From Pseudomonas sp. EpS/L25 (lineage in GTDB: Bacteria > Pseudomonadota > Gammaproteobacteria > Pseudomonadales > Pseudomonadaceae): a stretch of 64,000 bases of DNA. The notes under the pieces were generated by a model, which saw only the letters and a program-made list of their open reading frames with translations, ran no database searches and had not been told where the DNA came from. Positions 19,412-28,577 of the stretch are shown here, piece by piece. Where the stretch lies: the NCBI RefSeq assembly GCF_001512295.1, contig NZ_LNUP01000002.1:586027-650026 (forward strand). Direction: 5' to 3'. Both the position numbers and the translations under genes were made by a program. Numbering within the stretch: the first letter of the stretch is position 1; every line of letters starts with the position of its first letter.

Positions 19412-20183
19412 GGCGGCGCATCTCCTGCGGGCTATCGAAGGTGCGCAGCGTCGCCACCTGGCGGCGTGCTTCGGCAAGCAGATCGGCACCCATCAGGGGA
19501 AACTCGATGGCTCGCCGGAGGCCGGCGGGGAAGTACCCCATCAGGCCCTGCCAGGCCAGCAGGTCGGCGGCTTCCGGTGGCACGGCATGCAGCCCGCCGG
19601 CACGCCGGCGGACCGCCTTGCAGTGCAGATAGCGTACGTCCGGACCGAGCAGGCGGGCAGCCTGCAGCGGGTCCTCGTTCTGCCAGCGCCAGTTGCCGAC
19701 GTCGAAGGTCAGTCCCACCGGCAGTTGCGCAGCCCGCGCTGCCTGGATGAAGGCGCGCAGGGGCTCGAGACGGCCGCCCTGCACGGTCTGGTCGTTTTCC
19801 ACCAGCAGTTGCGGACCAGCGCCCGCCAGCAAGGTCGCCAGGGCCGTCAGGTCAGCGGCAGGGCGATAGTGACCGAGCGAGACCTTGAGGGTATCGGCGC
19901 CCAGGCGCCGGGCTTCTTCCAGGGCCTTGGGCAGATGCGGCGACAAGGTGGCGCCAGCGGCAGGCCACAGCTCCAGCGGCACCGAATATACGCAGCCCAG
20001 GCCGGCGGCCGCGATGGCGGCGCGCAGGGCGTCGAAATCGGGTTCGCCGTCGAACAGCTCCGCACGAATCTCCACGTGGGAAGCGCCCGTGGCGGCGATG
20101 AGGTCGAGCCAGGCAGCCTGGCCCTTGGGGCGGACCACGTCGGCGCCGAAGGCCGAGGTGGTGATAGCGATCTCCGGTGGCAT
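19404..20183 (-). CDS. kguE: Sugar phosphate isomerase/epimerase of the 2-ketogluconate operon
   Basis: AP-endonuclease-2-like TIM barrel of 259 residues. Conserved segments include ISTSAFG-like strand 1 (IAITTSAFGAD), LLVENDQT at about residue 124 and GLTFDVGNWRW at about 155, where family members bind metal. It is the first gene of the kgu operon; its exact reaction is not well defined even in characterised species. Its RBS (GGAG) lies immediately downstream of a PtxS operator. Confidence 0.9.
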   Translation of the reverse strand: MPPEIAITTSAFGADVVRPKGQAAWLDLIAATGASHVEIRAELFDGEPDFDALRAAIAAAGLGCVYSVPLELWPAAGATLSPHLPKALEEARRLGADTLKVSLGHYRPAADLTALATLLAGAGPQLLVENDQTVQGGRLEPLRAFIQAARAAQLPVGLTFDVGNWRWQNEDPLQAARLLGPDVRYLHCKAVRRRAGGLHAVPPEAADLLAWQGLMGYFPAGLRRAIEFPLMGADLLAEARRQVATLRTFDSPQEMRRHG

Positions 20184-20194
20184 TGTTGTTCTCC

Positions 20195-20208
20195 TGAAAC
20201 CGGTTTCA
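20195..20208. promoter_or_regulatory. PtxS operator upstream of kguE
   Basis: TGAAACCGGTTTCA is a perfect 14-bp palindrome identical to the PtxS site described in Pseudomonas. It lies 12 bases before the kguE ATG, between ptxS and the operon, so bound repressor would overlap the leader and RBS. Confidence 0.93.
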
Positions 20209-20239
20209 TCAACAGACGAGCAAAAAGGGGAAAGGTGCC

Positions 20240-21277
20240 TCAGGTTCGAGCGCGAGTGGATCGGCGGACGTGCAGTTCCGCAGCGAAGGTCTGTCGCACC
20301 GGTGCGCTGCGATCACCGTCGATTCGCCGTTGCAGGCGCTCGAAGGCCGCCACGCCCAGTGCATGGGTCGGCTGGGCCAGGGCGCTGATGCCGCCCCCCA
20401 CCAGGGGAAACCAGTCCAGATCGTCCAGGGCGAGCAGGCCGAAGCGTTCGAACAGGGGCTCGCCCAGGGCCTGCAGGGCCAGGGTGGTCGCCAGGGTGGC
20501 CACGCCGTTGGCGGTGAGAATGGCCTTGGGGCCTGGTCCCGGCGCGGCCAGGAAGGCTGCCAGGTCGCTCTGCAGCGCCGGGGGCTGGTCCGCCTGGATG
20601 CTGTGGCTGCCGCGACAGCCGGGCTGGGCCGCCAATCTGGCTGCGAAAGCGGCCAGGCGCTGCTGGCGAGAGCTGGTGCCATCCAGCGGCTCGCTCACCA
20701 GCAACAGATCGCGATAGCCCTGCTCCAGCAAATGATCGACGCCGGTCTCGATGGCCTGGTGGTTGTCCAGCCCGACCAGATCGGCGTCGACGCCCGGCAA
20801 TTCGCGGTCGAGCAGCACCAGCGGCAGCATTTTGCCCAACTGCCGCAGGTCAGCCGCATGCTGGCCGAAGGTGTTCACGATCAGGCCTTCGATGCTGTAG
20901 GACTGCAAGGCGGCCAGTTGCTGGCGCTCCTGCTGGGCATCCTGGTCGGTGTTGCAGACCAGCAGCGAATAGCCCTGCTGGCGACAGGCGGTTTCCACGC
21001 CATGCATCACCGCGGTGGAGTAGGGGTTGAGCATGTCGGCCACCAGCATGCCGACCAGGCGACTGCGCCCGCGCTTGAGGCCACGCGCCATCTGGTTGGG
21101 CTGGAATTCCAGGGCGACCACGGCCGCCTCGATGCGCGCGGCGAGGGCGTCCGACAGCAGGCGACGATCGCCGCCGATGTAGCGGGACACGCTGGCCTTG
21201 GATACGCCGGCGACGGCGGCCACTTCGGCGATGGTGGCGCGCGAGGTACGCACGCCGGAAGCAAAGAAGTCGTTCAT
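20240..21277 (-). CDS. ptxS: LacI-family repressor PtxS
   Basis: Transcriptional repressor of its own gene and the kgu operon; 2-ketogluconate is the inducer in characterised species. The product is 345 residues, with an N-terminal LacI HTH (TIAEVAAVAGVSKASVSRYI, about residues 15-34) and a periplasmic-binding-protein-like effector domain (LVGMLVADMLNPYSTAVM). It is transcribed toward kguE in the same direction, with operators on both sides. This fits autoregulation. Confidence 0.94.
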   Translation of the reverse strand: MNDFFASGVRTSRATIAEVAAVAGVSKASVSRYIGGDRRLLSDALAARIEAAVVALEFQPNQMARGLKRGRSRLVGMLVADMLNPYSTAVMHGVETACRQQGYSLLVCNTDQDAQQERQQLAALQSYSIEGLIVNTFGQHAADLRQLGKMLPLVLLDRELPGVDADLVGLDNHQAIETGVDHLLEQGYRDLLLVSEPLDGTSSRQQRLAAFAARLAAQPGCRGSHSIQADQPPALQSDLAAFLAAPGPGPKAILTANGVATLATTLALQALGEPLFERFGLLALDDLDWFPLVGGGISALAQPTHALGVAAFERLQRRIDGDRSAPVRQTFAAELHVRRSTRART

Positions 21278-21308
21278 GGCGTACCGCTGTTGGAGTTTTG
21301 TAGGTGCC

Positions 21309-21322
21309 TGAAACCGGTTTCA
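21309..21322. promoter_or_regulatory. PtxS operator upstream of ptxS
   Basis: A second perfect TGAAACCGGTTTCA, 31 bases before the ptxS start, consistent with autorepression. The gap to pncC (21278-21442) also holds the divergent pncC promoter. Confidence 0.93.
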
Positions 21323-21442
21323 GTAAATCTTTTCTGCCCTTGGCGGGCAAGCCGGTCTAAGGTGCCTGCCGACCAGTGGTCGCCGCAGCCCCTCGTCTGG
21401 GGTGGTCACCTTCTTATGTCTGCCTAAGCCAGAGAGGTTCCG

Positions 21443-21943
21443 ATGGACATCATCGACAGTCTCGCCAGCCGCCTGGGTGAAGCCCTGCAAGCCGCCGGTG
21501 CCCAGGTCACCACCGCCGAATCCTGCACCGGTGGCGGCATCGCCGAGGCGATCACTCGCATCGCTGGCAGCTCCGCCTGGTTCGAGGCCGGTTTCGTGAC
21601 CTACTCCAATCGCCAGAAGACGGCGCAACTGGATGTCCCGGCCGCCCTGTTCGAGCAGGTAGGCGCCGTCAGCGAAGAGGTGGTGACGGCCATGGCCCGT
21701 GGCGCCCAACGGCGCGCCAATGCTCGCTTCGCCGTGGCGGTGAGCGGTATCGCCGGACCGGGCGGCGCAGTACCGGGCAAGCCGGTGGGTACCGTCTGGC
21801 TGGCCTGGATGGACAGGGAAAAGCTGCGCACCGAACGGCAGGTCTTTGCCGGCGATCGCGCGGCGGTTCGCCACCAGACCCAGGTACGCGCCCTGGAGGT
21901 TTTGCTGGCGCTGTTGGGTGAGGAAAAAGCCTCTCAGGTGTAG
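21443..21943 (+). CDS. pncC: Nicotinamide-nucleotide amidohydrolase PncC (CinA C-terminal domain)
   Basis: Deamidates NMN to NaMN in pyridine nucleotide salvage. The 166-residue protein is a stand-alone CinA C-terminal domain, with the active-site region TTAESCTGGGIAEAIT at about residue 24 and AVSGIAGPGGAVPGKPVGTVW at about 103. It lies immediately upstream of recA, as in most pseudomonads. Confidence 0.93.
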   Translation: MDIIDSLASRLGEALQAAGAQVTTAESCTGGGIAEAITRIAGSSAWFEAGFVTYSNRQKTAQLDVPAALFEQVGAVSEEVVTAMARGAQRRANARFAVAVSGIAGPGGAVPGKPVGTVWLAWMDREKLRTERQVFAGDRAAVRHQTQVRALEVLLALLGEEKASQV

Positions 21944-21968
21944 CAACCGGGTGGCGACTATGGTTTAA

Positions 21969-21988
21969 TACTGTTCACTTATACAGTT
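21969..21988. promoter_or_regulatory. LexA (SOS) box of recA
   Basis: CTGTTCACTTATACAG (21971-21986) matches the LexA consensus CTGT-N8-ACAG, with TA and TT flanks completing the palindrome. It lies 45 bases before recA and indicates SOS induction. Confidence 0.93.
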
Positions 21989-22030
21989 ATCCACGGCCGT
22001 CTGGCCCCTTCTTTCTTCGAGAGGAATCTA

Positions 22031-23074
22031 ATGGACGACAACAAAAAGCGCGCCCTGGCCGCGGCCTTGGGACAGATCGAAAAGCAATTCGGCAAGGGTA
22101 CCGTGATGCGCATGGGTGATCACGAGCGCCAGGCCATTCCGGCGATCTCCACCGGCTCCCTGGGCCTGGACATCGCCCTCGGCATCGGCGGGCTGCCCAA
22201 GGGCCGGATCGTCGAGATCTACGGTCCCGAGTCCTCGGGTAAGACTACCCTGACCCTGTCGGTCATCGCCCAGGCCCAGAAGCAGGGCGCCACCTGCGCC
22301 TTCGTCGACGCCGAGCACGCGCTGGACCCGGACTACGCCGGCAAGCTGGGCGTCAACGTCGACGACCTGCTGGTCTCCCAGCCGGACACCGGCGAACAGG
22401 CCCTGGAAATCACCGACATGCTGGTGCGCTCCAACGCGGTCGACGTGATCATCGTCGACTCCGTGGCGGCCCTGGTCCCCAAGGCCGAGATCGAAGGCGA
22501 GATGGGTGACATGCACGTGGGTCTGCAGGCGCGTCTGATGTCCCAGGCGCTGCGCAAGATCACCGGCAACATCAAGAACGCCAACTGCCTGGTCATCTTC
22601 ATCAACCAGATCCGCATGAAGATCGGCGTGATGTTCGGCAACCCCGAGACCACCACCGGTGGCAACGCCCTGAAGTTCTACTCCTCGGTCCGTCTGGATA
22701 TCCGCCGCATCGGCGCGGTGAAGGAAGGCGACGAGGTGATCGGTAGCGAAACCCGTGTCAAGGTGGTCAAGAACAAGGTGGCACCGCCGTTCCGCCAGGC
22801 CGAGTTCCAGATCCTCTATGGCAAGGGTATCTACCTGAACGGCGAGATCATCGACCTCGGCGTGCAACTGGGGCTGATCGAGAAGTCCGGTGCCTGGTAC
22901 AGCTACCAGGGCAGCAAGATCGGCCAGGGCAAGGGCAACGCGGCCAAGTTCCTGGAGGATAATGCCGAGGTCAAGGGCGCCCTGGACAAGGCGATCCGCG
23001 AGAAGCTGCTGAGCCAGCCGAGCAACCAGAAAGCCGAAGTGGCCCAGGAAGAAGACGCCGACGTCGACTTCTGA
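22031..23074 (+). CDS. recA: Recombinase RecA
   Basis: ATP-dependent strand-exchange protein and coprotease for LexA. The 347-residue product has Walker [11 protein letters not shown] at about residue 67, loop L1/L2 segments including [20 protein letters not shown], and an acidic C-terminal tail. AGAGGAAT precedes the ATG. A LexA box lies upstream and a strong terminator downstream. Confidence 0.99.
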   Translation: MDDNKKRALAAALGQIEKQFGKGTVMRMGDHERQAIPAISTGSLGLDIALGIGGLPKGRIVEIYGPESSGKTTLTLSVIAQAQKQGATCAFVDAEHALDPDYAGKLGVNVDDLLVSQPDTGEQALEITDMLVRSNAVDVIIVDSVAALVPKAEIEGEMGDMHVGLQARLMSQALRKITGNIKNANCLVIFINQIRMKIGVMFGNPETTTGGNALKFYSSVRLDIRRIGAVKEGDEVIGSETRVKVVKNKVAPPFRQAEFQILYGKGIYLNGEIIDLGVQLGLIEKSGAWYSYQGSKIGQGKGNAAKFLEDNAEVKGALDKAIREKLLSQPSNQKAEVAQEEDADVDF

Positions 23075-23096
23075 TCGCGCACTCAAGCTTGAGACG

Positions 23097-23121
23097 ACCC
23101 CCGCCCTGTGCGGGGGTTTTC
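23097..23121 (+). terminator. Intrinsic terminator after recA
   Basis: Perfect stem ACCCCCGC (23097-23104) and GCGGGGGT (23110-23117), followed by TTT. It separates recA from recX, so recX expression would need read-through or its own promoter. Confidence 0.88.
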
Positions 23122-23124
23122 GCA

Positions 23125-23166
23125 TAAGAACCTGTTCAAAGTCTGCAGATTTTGAGCACGTTCTAA
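23125..23166. repeat. Short degenerate palindromic repeat between recA and recX
   Basis: AGAACCTGTTCAAA (23127-23140) faces TTTGAGCACGTTCT, 12 of 14 bases pairing. The ends resemble the type-B repeats at 7552 and 15983 (GAACCTGTTC), with nearly all of the interior missing. It could alternatively be a simple hairpin ahead of recX. Confidence 0.55.
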
Positions 23167-23177
23167 GGGGAATTATC

Positions 23178-23630
23178 TTGGGCAATCCACTGGATACCAC
23201 CGCCGCCATCCGCCTGGCCGCCATGGACCTGCTGGCGCGGCGGGAGCACGGGCGCGAAGAGCTGTCGCGCAAGCTGCGTCGCCGGGGCGCCGAGGAGGGC
23301 CTGCTCGGTCCGGTGCTGGATCGCCTGGCCGAGGATGGTCTGCTCGACGAGAGTCGCTATCTGGATAGCTACATCGCCAGCCGCGCCCGGGCCGGCTATG
23401 GCCCCCTGCGCATCCGCGAGGAGCTGGGTCAGCGGGGCCTGAAACGGGAGCAGATAGAGGTGGCGCTGCGCGAAGTGGAGGTGGACTGGCAGGCCCATCT
23501 GGAAGCCGTCTGGCGCAAGAAGTTCGGCACGCCACCGGCCGATGCCAAGGAGCGCGCCAAGCAGGGACGTTTCCTGGCCTACCGTGGCTACGCCATGGAT
23601 GGGATCAACCGAGTGTTGAGCCGGCGGTAG
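23178..23630 (+). CDS. recX: Regulatory protein RecX
   Basis: Binds and inhibits RecA filaments. The 150-residue protein has the typical three-helix repeats ([40 protein letters not shown]). The start is TTG at 23178 with AGGGG upstream. It is preferred over ATG at 23223 because the residues between them ([17 protein letters not shown]) match the conserved RecX N-terminus. Confidence 0.93.
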   Translation: MGNPLDTTAAIRLAAMDLLARREHGREELSRKLRRRGAEEGLLGPVLDRLAEDGLLDESRYLDSYIASRARAGYGPLRIREELGQRGLKREQIEVALREVEVDWQAHLEAVWRKKFGTPPADAKERAKQGRFLAYRGYAMDGINRVLSRR

Positions 23631-23852
23631 AGGGGAGTGGCCTAGGGGGCTGGGCTTCGCTGCGCTCAAACCGGCCTGCAGGTTCATCCCGCCCACGGTG
23701 AGCGACTGATTGCGGAAAACGAAGGCTCGCACGGCTAACCCCTCTCCCTCAGGGAGGGGGTGGGGGTAAGGGCGTGCTTCGCGATGATGCCCGAGTGGAA
23801 AAGGAGGCGCCGTTTTCCCATGCGTTTGCCAGGAAAGGGATCGAGTTCAGAG

Positions 23853-23935
23853 CCATCGCGGCCATGGCGGTCCGCCGATGCGGCCGCTCCTACTGACGCT
23901 GATTGGACCGTAGGAGCGGCCCATGGCCGCGATGG
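23853..23935. repeat. REP-type inverted repeat between recX and the LOG gene
   Basis: CCATCGCGGCCATGG...CGGCCGCTCCTAC (23853-23893) is inverted as GTAGGAGCGGCC-CATGGCCGCGATGG (23910-23935). The GTAGGAGCGGC ends are widespread in Pseudomonas REP elements. The 350-bp gap 23631-23981 holds this and GC-rich spacer (including CCCTCTCCCTCAGGGAGGGGG at about 23740); I see no gene in it. Confidence 0.8.
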
Positions 23936-23981
23936 CAGCGATCAACCTCGGTGGCGCAGGTTGCACTGCGCTCAACCCAAC

Positions 23982-25061
23982 CTACGTAGATGCCCAGGAC
24001 TCCGGTCGATTGAGTTCGTCCACCAGTTCGCGCAGTCGGCCGTAGTGGCGACCGTGGAAGTCGAAGGTGAGACGCGTCAGATGGGCGAATTCCGCTTCGT
24101 CGAGGTCACCTTCGCCCGGTGCCAGCTGGGTGAAGCCTGGGCTACGGCAGAGGTCGGCGAAGTCCGTTGCCAGGTTCTCCAGGCAGGCGGGCGTCAGCGC
24201 GTGCTTCAGGCGGATATAGAAGCGTTGGTCACGCCGGCGAGTGGAGTGGTAGTTGCCATAGAACTGCTCGATCTCCGCGGCGGCTGCCTCGGCGGAACGT
24301 ACCAGGCGGACCAGCTTGAGATCGGCGGGCAGGATGTAGCCTTCATCGAGCAGGTTGCGCTCCAGATAGGCCAGGGCGTCGTCCCAGAAGTGGCCGTCGG
24401 GCGTGTCCAGTAGCACCAGGGGTACCAGCGGACTCTTGCCGGTCTGGATCAGGGTGAGTACTTCGAAGGTTTCGTCCAGGGTGCCGAAGCCACCAGGGCA
24501 GAGCACCAGCGCATCGGCTTCCTTGAGGAAGAACAGCTTGCGCACATAGAAGAAGTGGAAGGACAGCAGGTGATCCGTACCGTCGATGATCGGATTGGCC
24601 CGCTGCTCGAAAGGCAGGGTGATGTTGAAGCCCAGGCTGGCGTCGGGACCGGCACCTTCGTGGGCCGCGCCCATGATGCCGGCGCCGCCGCCGGTGATGA
24701 CCATCATGTCGCGCCGGGCCAGGGCGCTGCCCAGCTCGCGGGCGAGCGAATACAGGGCATGGTCGATGCGGGTACGCGCCGAGCCGAACACCGTGACCTT
24801 GCGCCGCCGCCGGAAGCGCTCCAGGGTGCGGAAGGCCTGCTCCAGCTCCTTAAGCGTCTGCAGCATGATCTTGGCGTCCCAGCGCGCCGGGTTGGTCTGC
24901 GCCATGCGCACCACCGTCACCAGCATCTCGCGGTACAGGCTCAGGTTGGGACTGCCGCCGGGCAGGGCATGCTCCAGCAGGTCGTCGATGCGCTGACCGA
25001 GATCGGCGGCGCTGGGCTCCACGTGGCGGGCCAGGTAGCTGTCGTCGCTGTCTTCGGTCAT
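23982..25061 (-). CDS. LOG-family protein (TIGR00730-like), long form
   Basis: A 359-residue cytosolic protein with a Rossmann-like LOG domain in the middle (about residues 80-260). Visible are the phosphoribohydrolase signature PGGFGTLDE and the upstream GGGAGIMGAAHEGA. LOG proteins release cytokinin-type bases or act as nucleotide 5'-monophosphate hydrolases. This long form has about 80 extra residues at each end, so its substrate is uncertain. It lies in the core recX-to-erdR interval, with the small exported-protein gene 14 bp upstream in the same direction. Confidence 0.85.
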   Translation of the reverse strand: MTEDSDDSYLARHVEPSAADLGQRIDDLLEHALPGGSPNLSLYREMLVTVVRMAQTNPARWDAKIMLQTLKELEQAFRTLERFRRRRKVTVFGSARTRIDHALYSLARELGSALARRDMMVITGGGAGIMGAAHEGAGPDASLGFNITLPFEQRANPIIDGTDHLLSFHFFYVRKLFFLKEADALVLCPGGFGTLDETFEVLTLIQTGKSPLVPLVLLDTPDGHFWDDALAYLERNLLDEGYILPADLKLVRLVRSAEAAAAEIEQFYGNYHSTRRRDQRFYIRLKHALTPACLENLATDFADLCRSPGFTQLAPGEGDLDEAEFAHLTRLTFDFHGRHYGRLRELVDELNRPESWAST

Positions 25062-25075
25062 TGCGCGAACTCCCG

Positions 25076-25483
25076 TTACTTGCCCAGGCCGCAGTCGGCC
25101 GCCTGGAAGCGCTCGACCATGATCGGCTTGTTGGTCTGGTATTCGGTGAAGTCATAGACCAGGGTGGCGCCGCGAGCCAGCAACTGACGGTAGCCGTTGT
25201 TCTGGCAGACGCTCTCGGCGAGCTGCACACGGACCGTCGCCGGATTCTCGCGCATGCGGGCGGCATGGGCCGGGCGCACGCTGAGGTGGTCGATCAGTTG
25301 CTTGCCCTGCACGGTGTAGCCACGGTCGAGGATGTCTTCGTTGATGGCGCGAGGCGTGCCCTGGCTGCTCTCGGCGGCGACCTTGCGCAGCATCTGGTTG
25401 AGCTCGTGGTCCTTGAGCGACTCGGCCGCCTGGGTGGTGAAGGGCAGGGCGAGCATCAGGGCGAGCAAGGCAAAACGAGGCAT
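25076..25483 (-). CDS. Small exported protein, PA3611-like
   Basis: The 135-residue product starts MPRFALLALMLALPF with a cleavable signal peptide (cut likely after TQA). Mature residues include LNQMLRKVAAESSQGTPRAIN and two cysteines near the C-terminus (CQNNGYRQLL, ADCG) that could form a disulfide. It resembles the P. aeruginosa PA3611 family, annotated as quorum-sensing-regulated virulence factor; I recall this from memory. Its function is unknown. A longer open frame upstream is rejected because it removes the signal peptide start. Confidence 0.75.
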   Translation of the reverse strand: MPRFALLALMLALPFTTQAAESLKDHELNQMLRKVAAESSQGTPRAINEDILDRGYTVQGKQLIDHLSVRPAHAARMRENPATVRVQLAESVCQNNGYRQLLARGATLVYDFTEYQTNKPIMVERFQAADCGLGK

Positions 25484-25625
25484 CGTGTTCTCCAGCTTTG
25501 GGGAAGCCCGTTTCGACCGTGGTCGCGGGCAGGGGTTCGCAAGGCGTCTACGCAGGGTACCTTGCCTAGCCGCCGCGAGCATCCCGGTCGCTCTGGTAAA
25601 CTGCGTTTTTGCCCAAGAGCCCGGC

Positions 25626-26363
25626 ATGACCCCGACCTCAGATACCTCCCCTCATGCCGTGGCTCGCCTGCGCCAGGAGCGCCTGGCGCGCAGCATCAAG
25701 CCTTTCGTCGCCCGGGGGTCACGCATGGCGCGCTGCCCGAACTGCCGCCTGGCCCCAAGTCATTGCCTGTGCGAGCTGCGCCCGCTACGCCAGACCCGGG
25801 CCGGGATGTGTCTGCTGATGCACGATGTGGAGCCGCTCAAGCCGAGCAACACCGGCTGGCTGATTGCCGACGTAGTGGCCGATACCCATGCCTTCGGCTG
25901 GAGCCGTACCGCCGTCGATCCACGTCTGCCGGCCTTGCTGGAACAACCCGAGTGGCAGCCGCTGCTGGTGTTTCCTGGCGAGTACGCCGCGTCCGAGCGG
26001 GTGGTGGAGACCTTGCCGCTCGCGCCTGGCCAGCGGCCGCTGTTCGTGCTGCTGGATGCCACCTGGACCGAAGCGCGCAAGATGTTCCGCAAGAGCCCCT
26101 ATCTGGATGCCCTGCCAGTGCTGAGCTTCCAGCCCTCGGCGCTGTCGCGCTATCGGCTGCGTCGTTCCACCCGGAACGAGCACCTCTGTACCGCCGAGGT
26201 GGCGGCGCTGTGCCTGGAGCTGGCCGGAGAGGCGCCGGTCGGTCGATTGCTGGAGGCCTATCTGGATGTCTTCAGCGAGCGCTACCTGGATGCCAAGCAC
26301 CATCTGCCGCTGGCGGCGGACAGTCCGGCCAGCCAGCACCTGAGGGCGCTGCGGTCTAGTTGA
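25626..26363 (+). CDS. tRNA-uridine aminocarboxypropyltransferase (DTW domain)
   Basis: DTW-domain enzyme that transfers the aminocarboxypropyl group of SAM to a tRNA uridine (acp3U; TapT/YfiP class). The 245-residue protein has an N-terminal zinc-type cluster CPNCRLAPSHCLC at about residue 40 and the signature LLDATWTEARKM, followed by the basic RLRRSTRNEHLCTAE segment. It overlaps the convergent EamA gene by eight bases. Confidence 0.85.
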   Translation: MTPTSDTSPHAVARLRQERLARSIKPFVARGSRMARCPNCRLAPSHCLCELRPLRQTRAGMCLLMHDVEPLKPSNTGWLIADVVADTHAFGWSRTAVDPRLPALLEQPEWQPLLVFPGEYAASERVVETLPLAPGQRPLFVLLDATWTEARKMFRKSPYLDALPVLSFQPSALSRYRLRRSTRNEHLCTAEVAALCLELAGEAPVGRLLEAYLDVFSERYLDAKHHLPLAADSPASQHLRALRSS

Positions 26364-27252
26364 CCGGCTTGACCTCCACCGGCGCCTGTCGGGGCCAGAG
26401 TTGCGCCGCCAACATGCCGGCGAACATCAGGGCACAGCCCAGATAACCGCGGCCGCTGAGGGATTCGCCCAGCAGCCAGGCGCCGAAGACGGCGGCGAAC
26501 ACCGCCTCCAGGGAAAAGATCACCGCTGCGTGGGAGGCGATGGCGCCGCGCTGGGCGAAGACCTGCAAGGTGTAGCCGATACCCGCGGCGATCACCCCGC
26601 CATAGAGCAATTCAGGCAGGGCGAGGGCGATCTGGCCGGCCTGGATCGGCTCGAAGACCAGCGCCAGCAGCAGGCTCAGGACGGCGCAGACCAGAAACTG
26701 CACGATGGATAGCAGGGTCGCGTCATGGCGACTGGAATAGTGCCCCACCAGCAGTACGTGCACGCCCCAGGCCAGGGCGCCGGCCAGTTGCAGCAGATCG
26801 CCCGAGGCCACCTGGAAGTTGTCGCCGAGGCTGAGCAGGGCCATGCCGACCACCGCGAGACAGGCGCCGACCCAGGTCCCGACGTGGCTGCGCTGGCCCA
26901 GCAGCAGTCCCAGCAGGGGCACGACGATGACATACAGCCCGGTGATGAAGCCGGAGTTGGTCACGCTGGTGAACAGCAGGCCGACCTGTTGCAGGTTGAT
27001 GCCCAGGGTCAGCACCAGGCCCATCAGCAGGCCGCCCTTGAGGGTGTCGCGGGTGAAGGCCTGCTGGCGGCCGCTATGACGCAGGAACAGCAGCAGGGGC
27101 AGCAGGGTAAGGGCGCCCAGGGCGAATCTCAGGCCGGTATAGAGGAAAGGACCGATGTGCGCCATGCCGCCGGTCTGGGCGACGAAAGCGCTGCCCCAGA
27201 TGATGGCGGTGAGCAGCATGAGCAGGTCGGCACGGAGAGCGGCGCTGGGCAT
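26356..27252 (-). CDS. EamA-family (DMT superfamily) membrane transporter
   Basis: A 298-residue inner-membrane protein with ten hydrophobic segments in two EamA halves, beginning MPSAALRADLLMLLTAIIWGSAF; the WGSAF motif in TM1 is typical. Probably an exporter of amino acids or other metabolites; the substrate cannot be read from sequence. An extended open frame upstream (to 27435) overlaps the erdR promoter region and is rejected. Confidence 0.85.
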   Translation of the reverse strand: MPSAALRADLLMLLTAIIWGSAFVAQTGGMAHIGPFLYTGLRFALGALTLLPLLLFLRHSGRQQAFTRDTLKGGLLMGLVLTLGINLQQVGLLFTSVTNSGFITGLYVIVVPLLGLLLGQRSHVGTWVGACLAVVGMALLSLGDNFQVASGDLLQLAGALAWGVHVLLVGHYSSRHDATLLSIVQFLVCAVLSLLLALVFEPIQAGQIALALPELLYGGVIAAGIGYTLQVFAQRGAIASHAAVIFSLEAVFAAVFGAWLLGESLSGRGYLGCALMFAGMLAAQLWPRQAPVEVKPVN

Positions 27253-27433
27253 CGGATGTCTCTTGGGCAAAAAAGCGCCACTGTGCCGCAACCGTCGAGC
27301 CTTGCCTACCGCTCGTATACCCTTCGGCCTTGCTCCCGCCCGCGCCGTTCGGCATGCTGAGGCGAGCAGCGAACGCTGCCGGTGCGCGAGGCGCCGGGTG
27401 TTCGCCGCCTCAGACAACAAGGAAAGCGACACC

Positions 27434-28084
27434 ATGGCGGCTGCCTACCAGATCCTGATCGCGGACGATCATCCGCTGTTTCGCAGCGCGCTGCAGCAGG
27501 CGCTCACCCTGGGCCTCGGTGCCCAGGCGCGGCTCACCGAGGTGGCCGACATCGCCGAACTCCAGGCCTGTCTCGCCGAGAGTACCGACTGGGACCTGGT
27601 GCTGCTGGACCTGAACATGCCCGGGGCCTACGGCTTCTCCGGGCTGGTGCTGCTGCGCGGGCAGTATCCCCAGGTGCCGGTGGTGATGATCTCGGCGCAG
27701 GAAGAGCCCGCCGTGGTGCAGCGCGCCCGGGAATTCGGTGCCAGCGGCTTCATTCCCAAGTCCAGCGATCTGGGCACCTTGCAACAGGCGGTCAGCCAGG
27801 TGCTGGATGGCGATACCTGGTGGCCGCCGCAGGTGGAAGGCGCCGCTGCCCTGAGCGAGGAGGCCAAGGCCGCCAGCGCCGGGCTCGCCAGCCTTACCCC
27901 GCAGCAATTCCGCGTCCTGACCATGCTCTGCGAAGGCCTGCTCAACAAGCAGATCGCCTTCGAGCTGAATGTCTCCGAAGCCACGGTGAAGGCCCATGCC
28001 ACGGCCATCTTCCGTAAGCTCGGCGTTCGTACCCGCACCCAGGCGGCGCTGCTGCTGCAGCAGCTGGAGAGTACCTCCAGCTAG
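27434..28084 (+). CDS. erdR: NarL/LuxR-type response regulator ErdR
   Basis: A 216-residue two-domain regulator. The receiver domain begins YQILIADDHPLF, with the phosphorylation Asp in LLDLNMPG (about residue 58) and the Lys in IPKSS. The C-terminal LuxR HTH is LTPQQFRVLTMLCEGLLNKQIAFELNVSEATVKAHATAIFRKL in outline (about 155-200). Position next to dgkA and family match ErdR, which controls acetate and ethanol oxidation genes with the kinase MxtR in pseudomonads. No kinase is adjacent here. Confidence 0.85.
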   Translation: MAAAYQILIADDHPLFRSALQQALTLGLGAQARLTEVADIAELQACLAESTDWDLVLLDLNMPGAYGFSGLVLLRGQYPQVPVVMISAQEEPAVVQRAREFGASGFIPKSSDLGTLQQAVSQVLDGDTWWPPQVEGAAALSEEAKAASAGLASLTPQQFRVLTMLCEGLLNKQIAFELNVSEATVKAHATAIFRKLGVRTRTQAALLLQQLESTSS

Positions 28085-28195
28085 CCGGCACCTCTGGCGC
28101 GGGCAGTCGGCTCGCGCCAGAGGTGCCGATTTCCCGCTTTGTGCACCTGTCGCCCGCTATCGTCGGCGGTTCGACCACGCTGAATGGAGTTCCAG

Positions 28196-28564
28196 GTGAT
28201 CTCTCCCTACAAAGGCAAGACCGGTCTGCGCCGGGTCATCAACGCAACGGGTTATTCACTGGCCGGCTTGCGCACGGCCTTTCGCCAGGAGGCGGCGTTT
28301 CGCTCCCTGGTAGCGCTCAACGTGGTGCTCTTGCCCATCGCCTTCTGGCTGGACGTGAGCCGGGGCGAGCGTGCCCTGCTGGTGGCGGTCTGCCTGCTGT
28401 CGCTGGTGGTCGAACTGTTCAACGCCGCCATCGAGGCGGTGGTGGATCGCATCTCGCTGGACTGGCACGAACTGTCGAAGAATGCCAAGGATCTCGGCAG
28501 TGCCGCGCAGTTCGTGGCCATGATCATCATCACGGCGGTGTGGGGCATCGTCCTGCTCGGCTGA
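28196..28564 (+). CDS. dgkA: Diacylglycerol kinase
   Basis: Small trimeric membrane enzyme that recycles diacylglycerol to phosphatidic acid. The product has three membrane segments, with the active-site motif VELFNAAIEAVVDRIS in the second half. The GTG at 28196 has GGAG six bases upstream and gives 122 residues, the usual length. An ATG at 28184 lacks an RBS. It ends 13 bp before the stranded 3' end of the metallopeptidase gene, which was convergent with it before the mobile element inserted. Confidence 0.93.
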   Translation: MISPYKGKTGLRRVINATGYSLAGLRTAFRQEAAFRSLVALNVVLLPIAFWLDVSRGERALLVAVCLLSLVVELFNAAIEAVVDRISLDWHELSKNAKDLGSAAQFVAMIIITAVWGIVLLG

Positions 28565-28577
28565 GCAGGACGACCAC

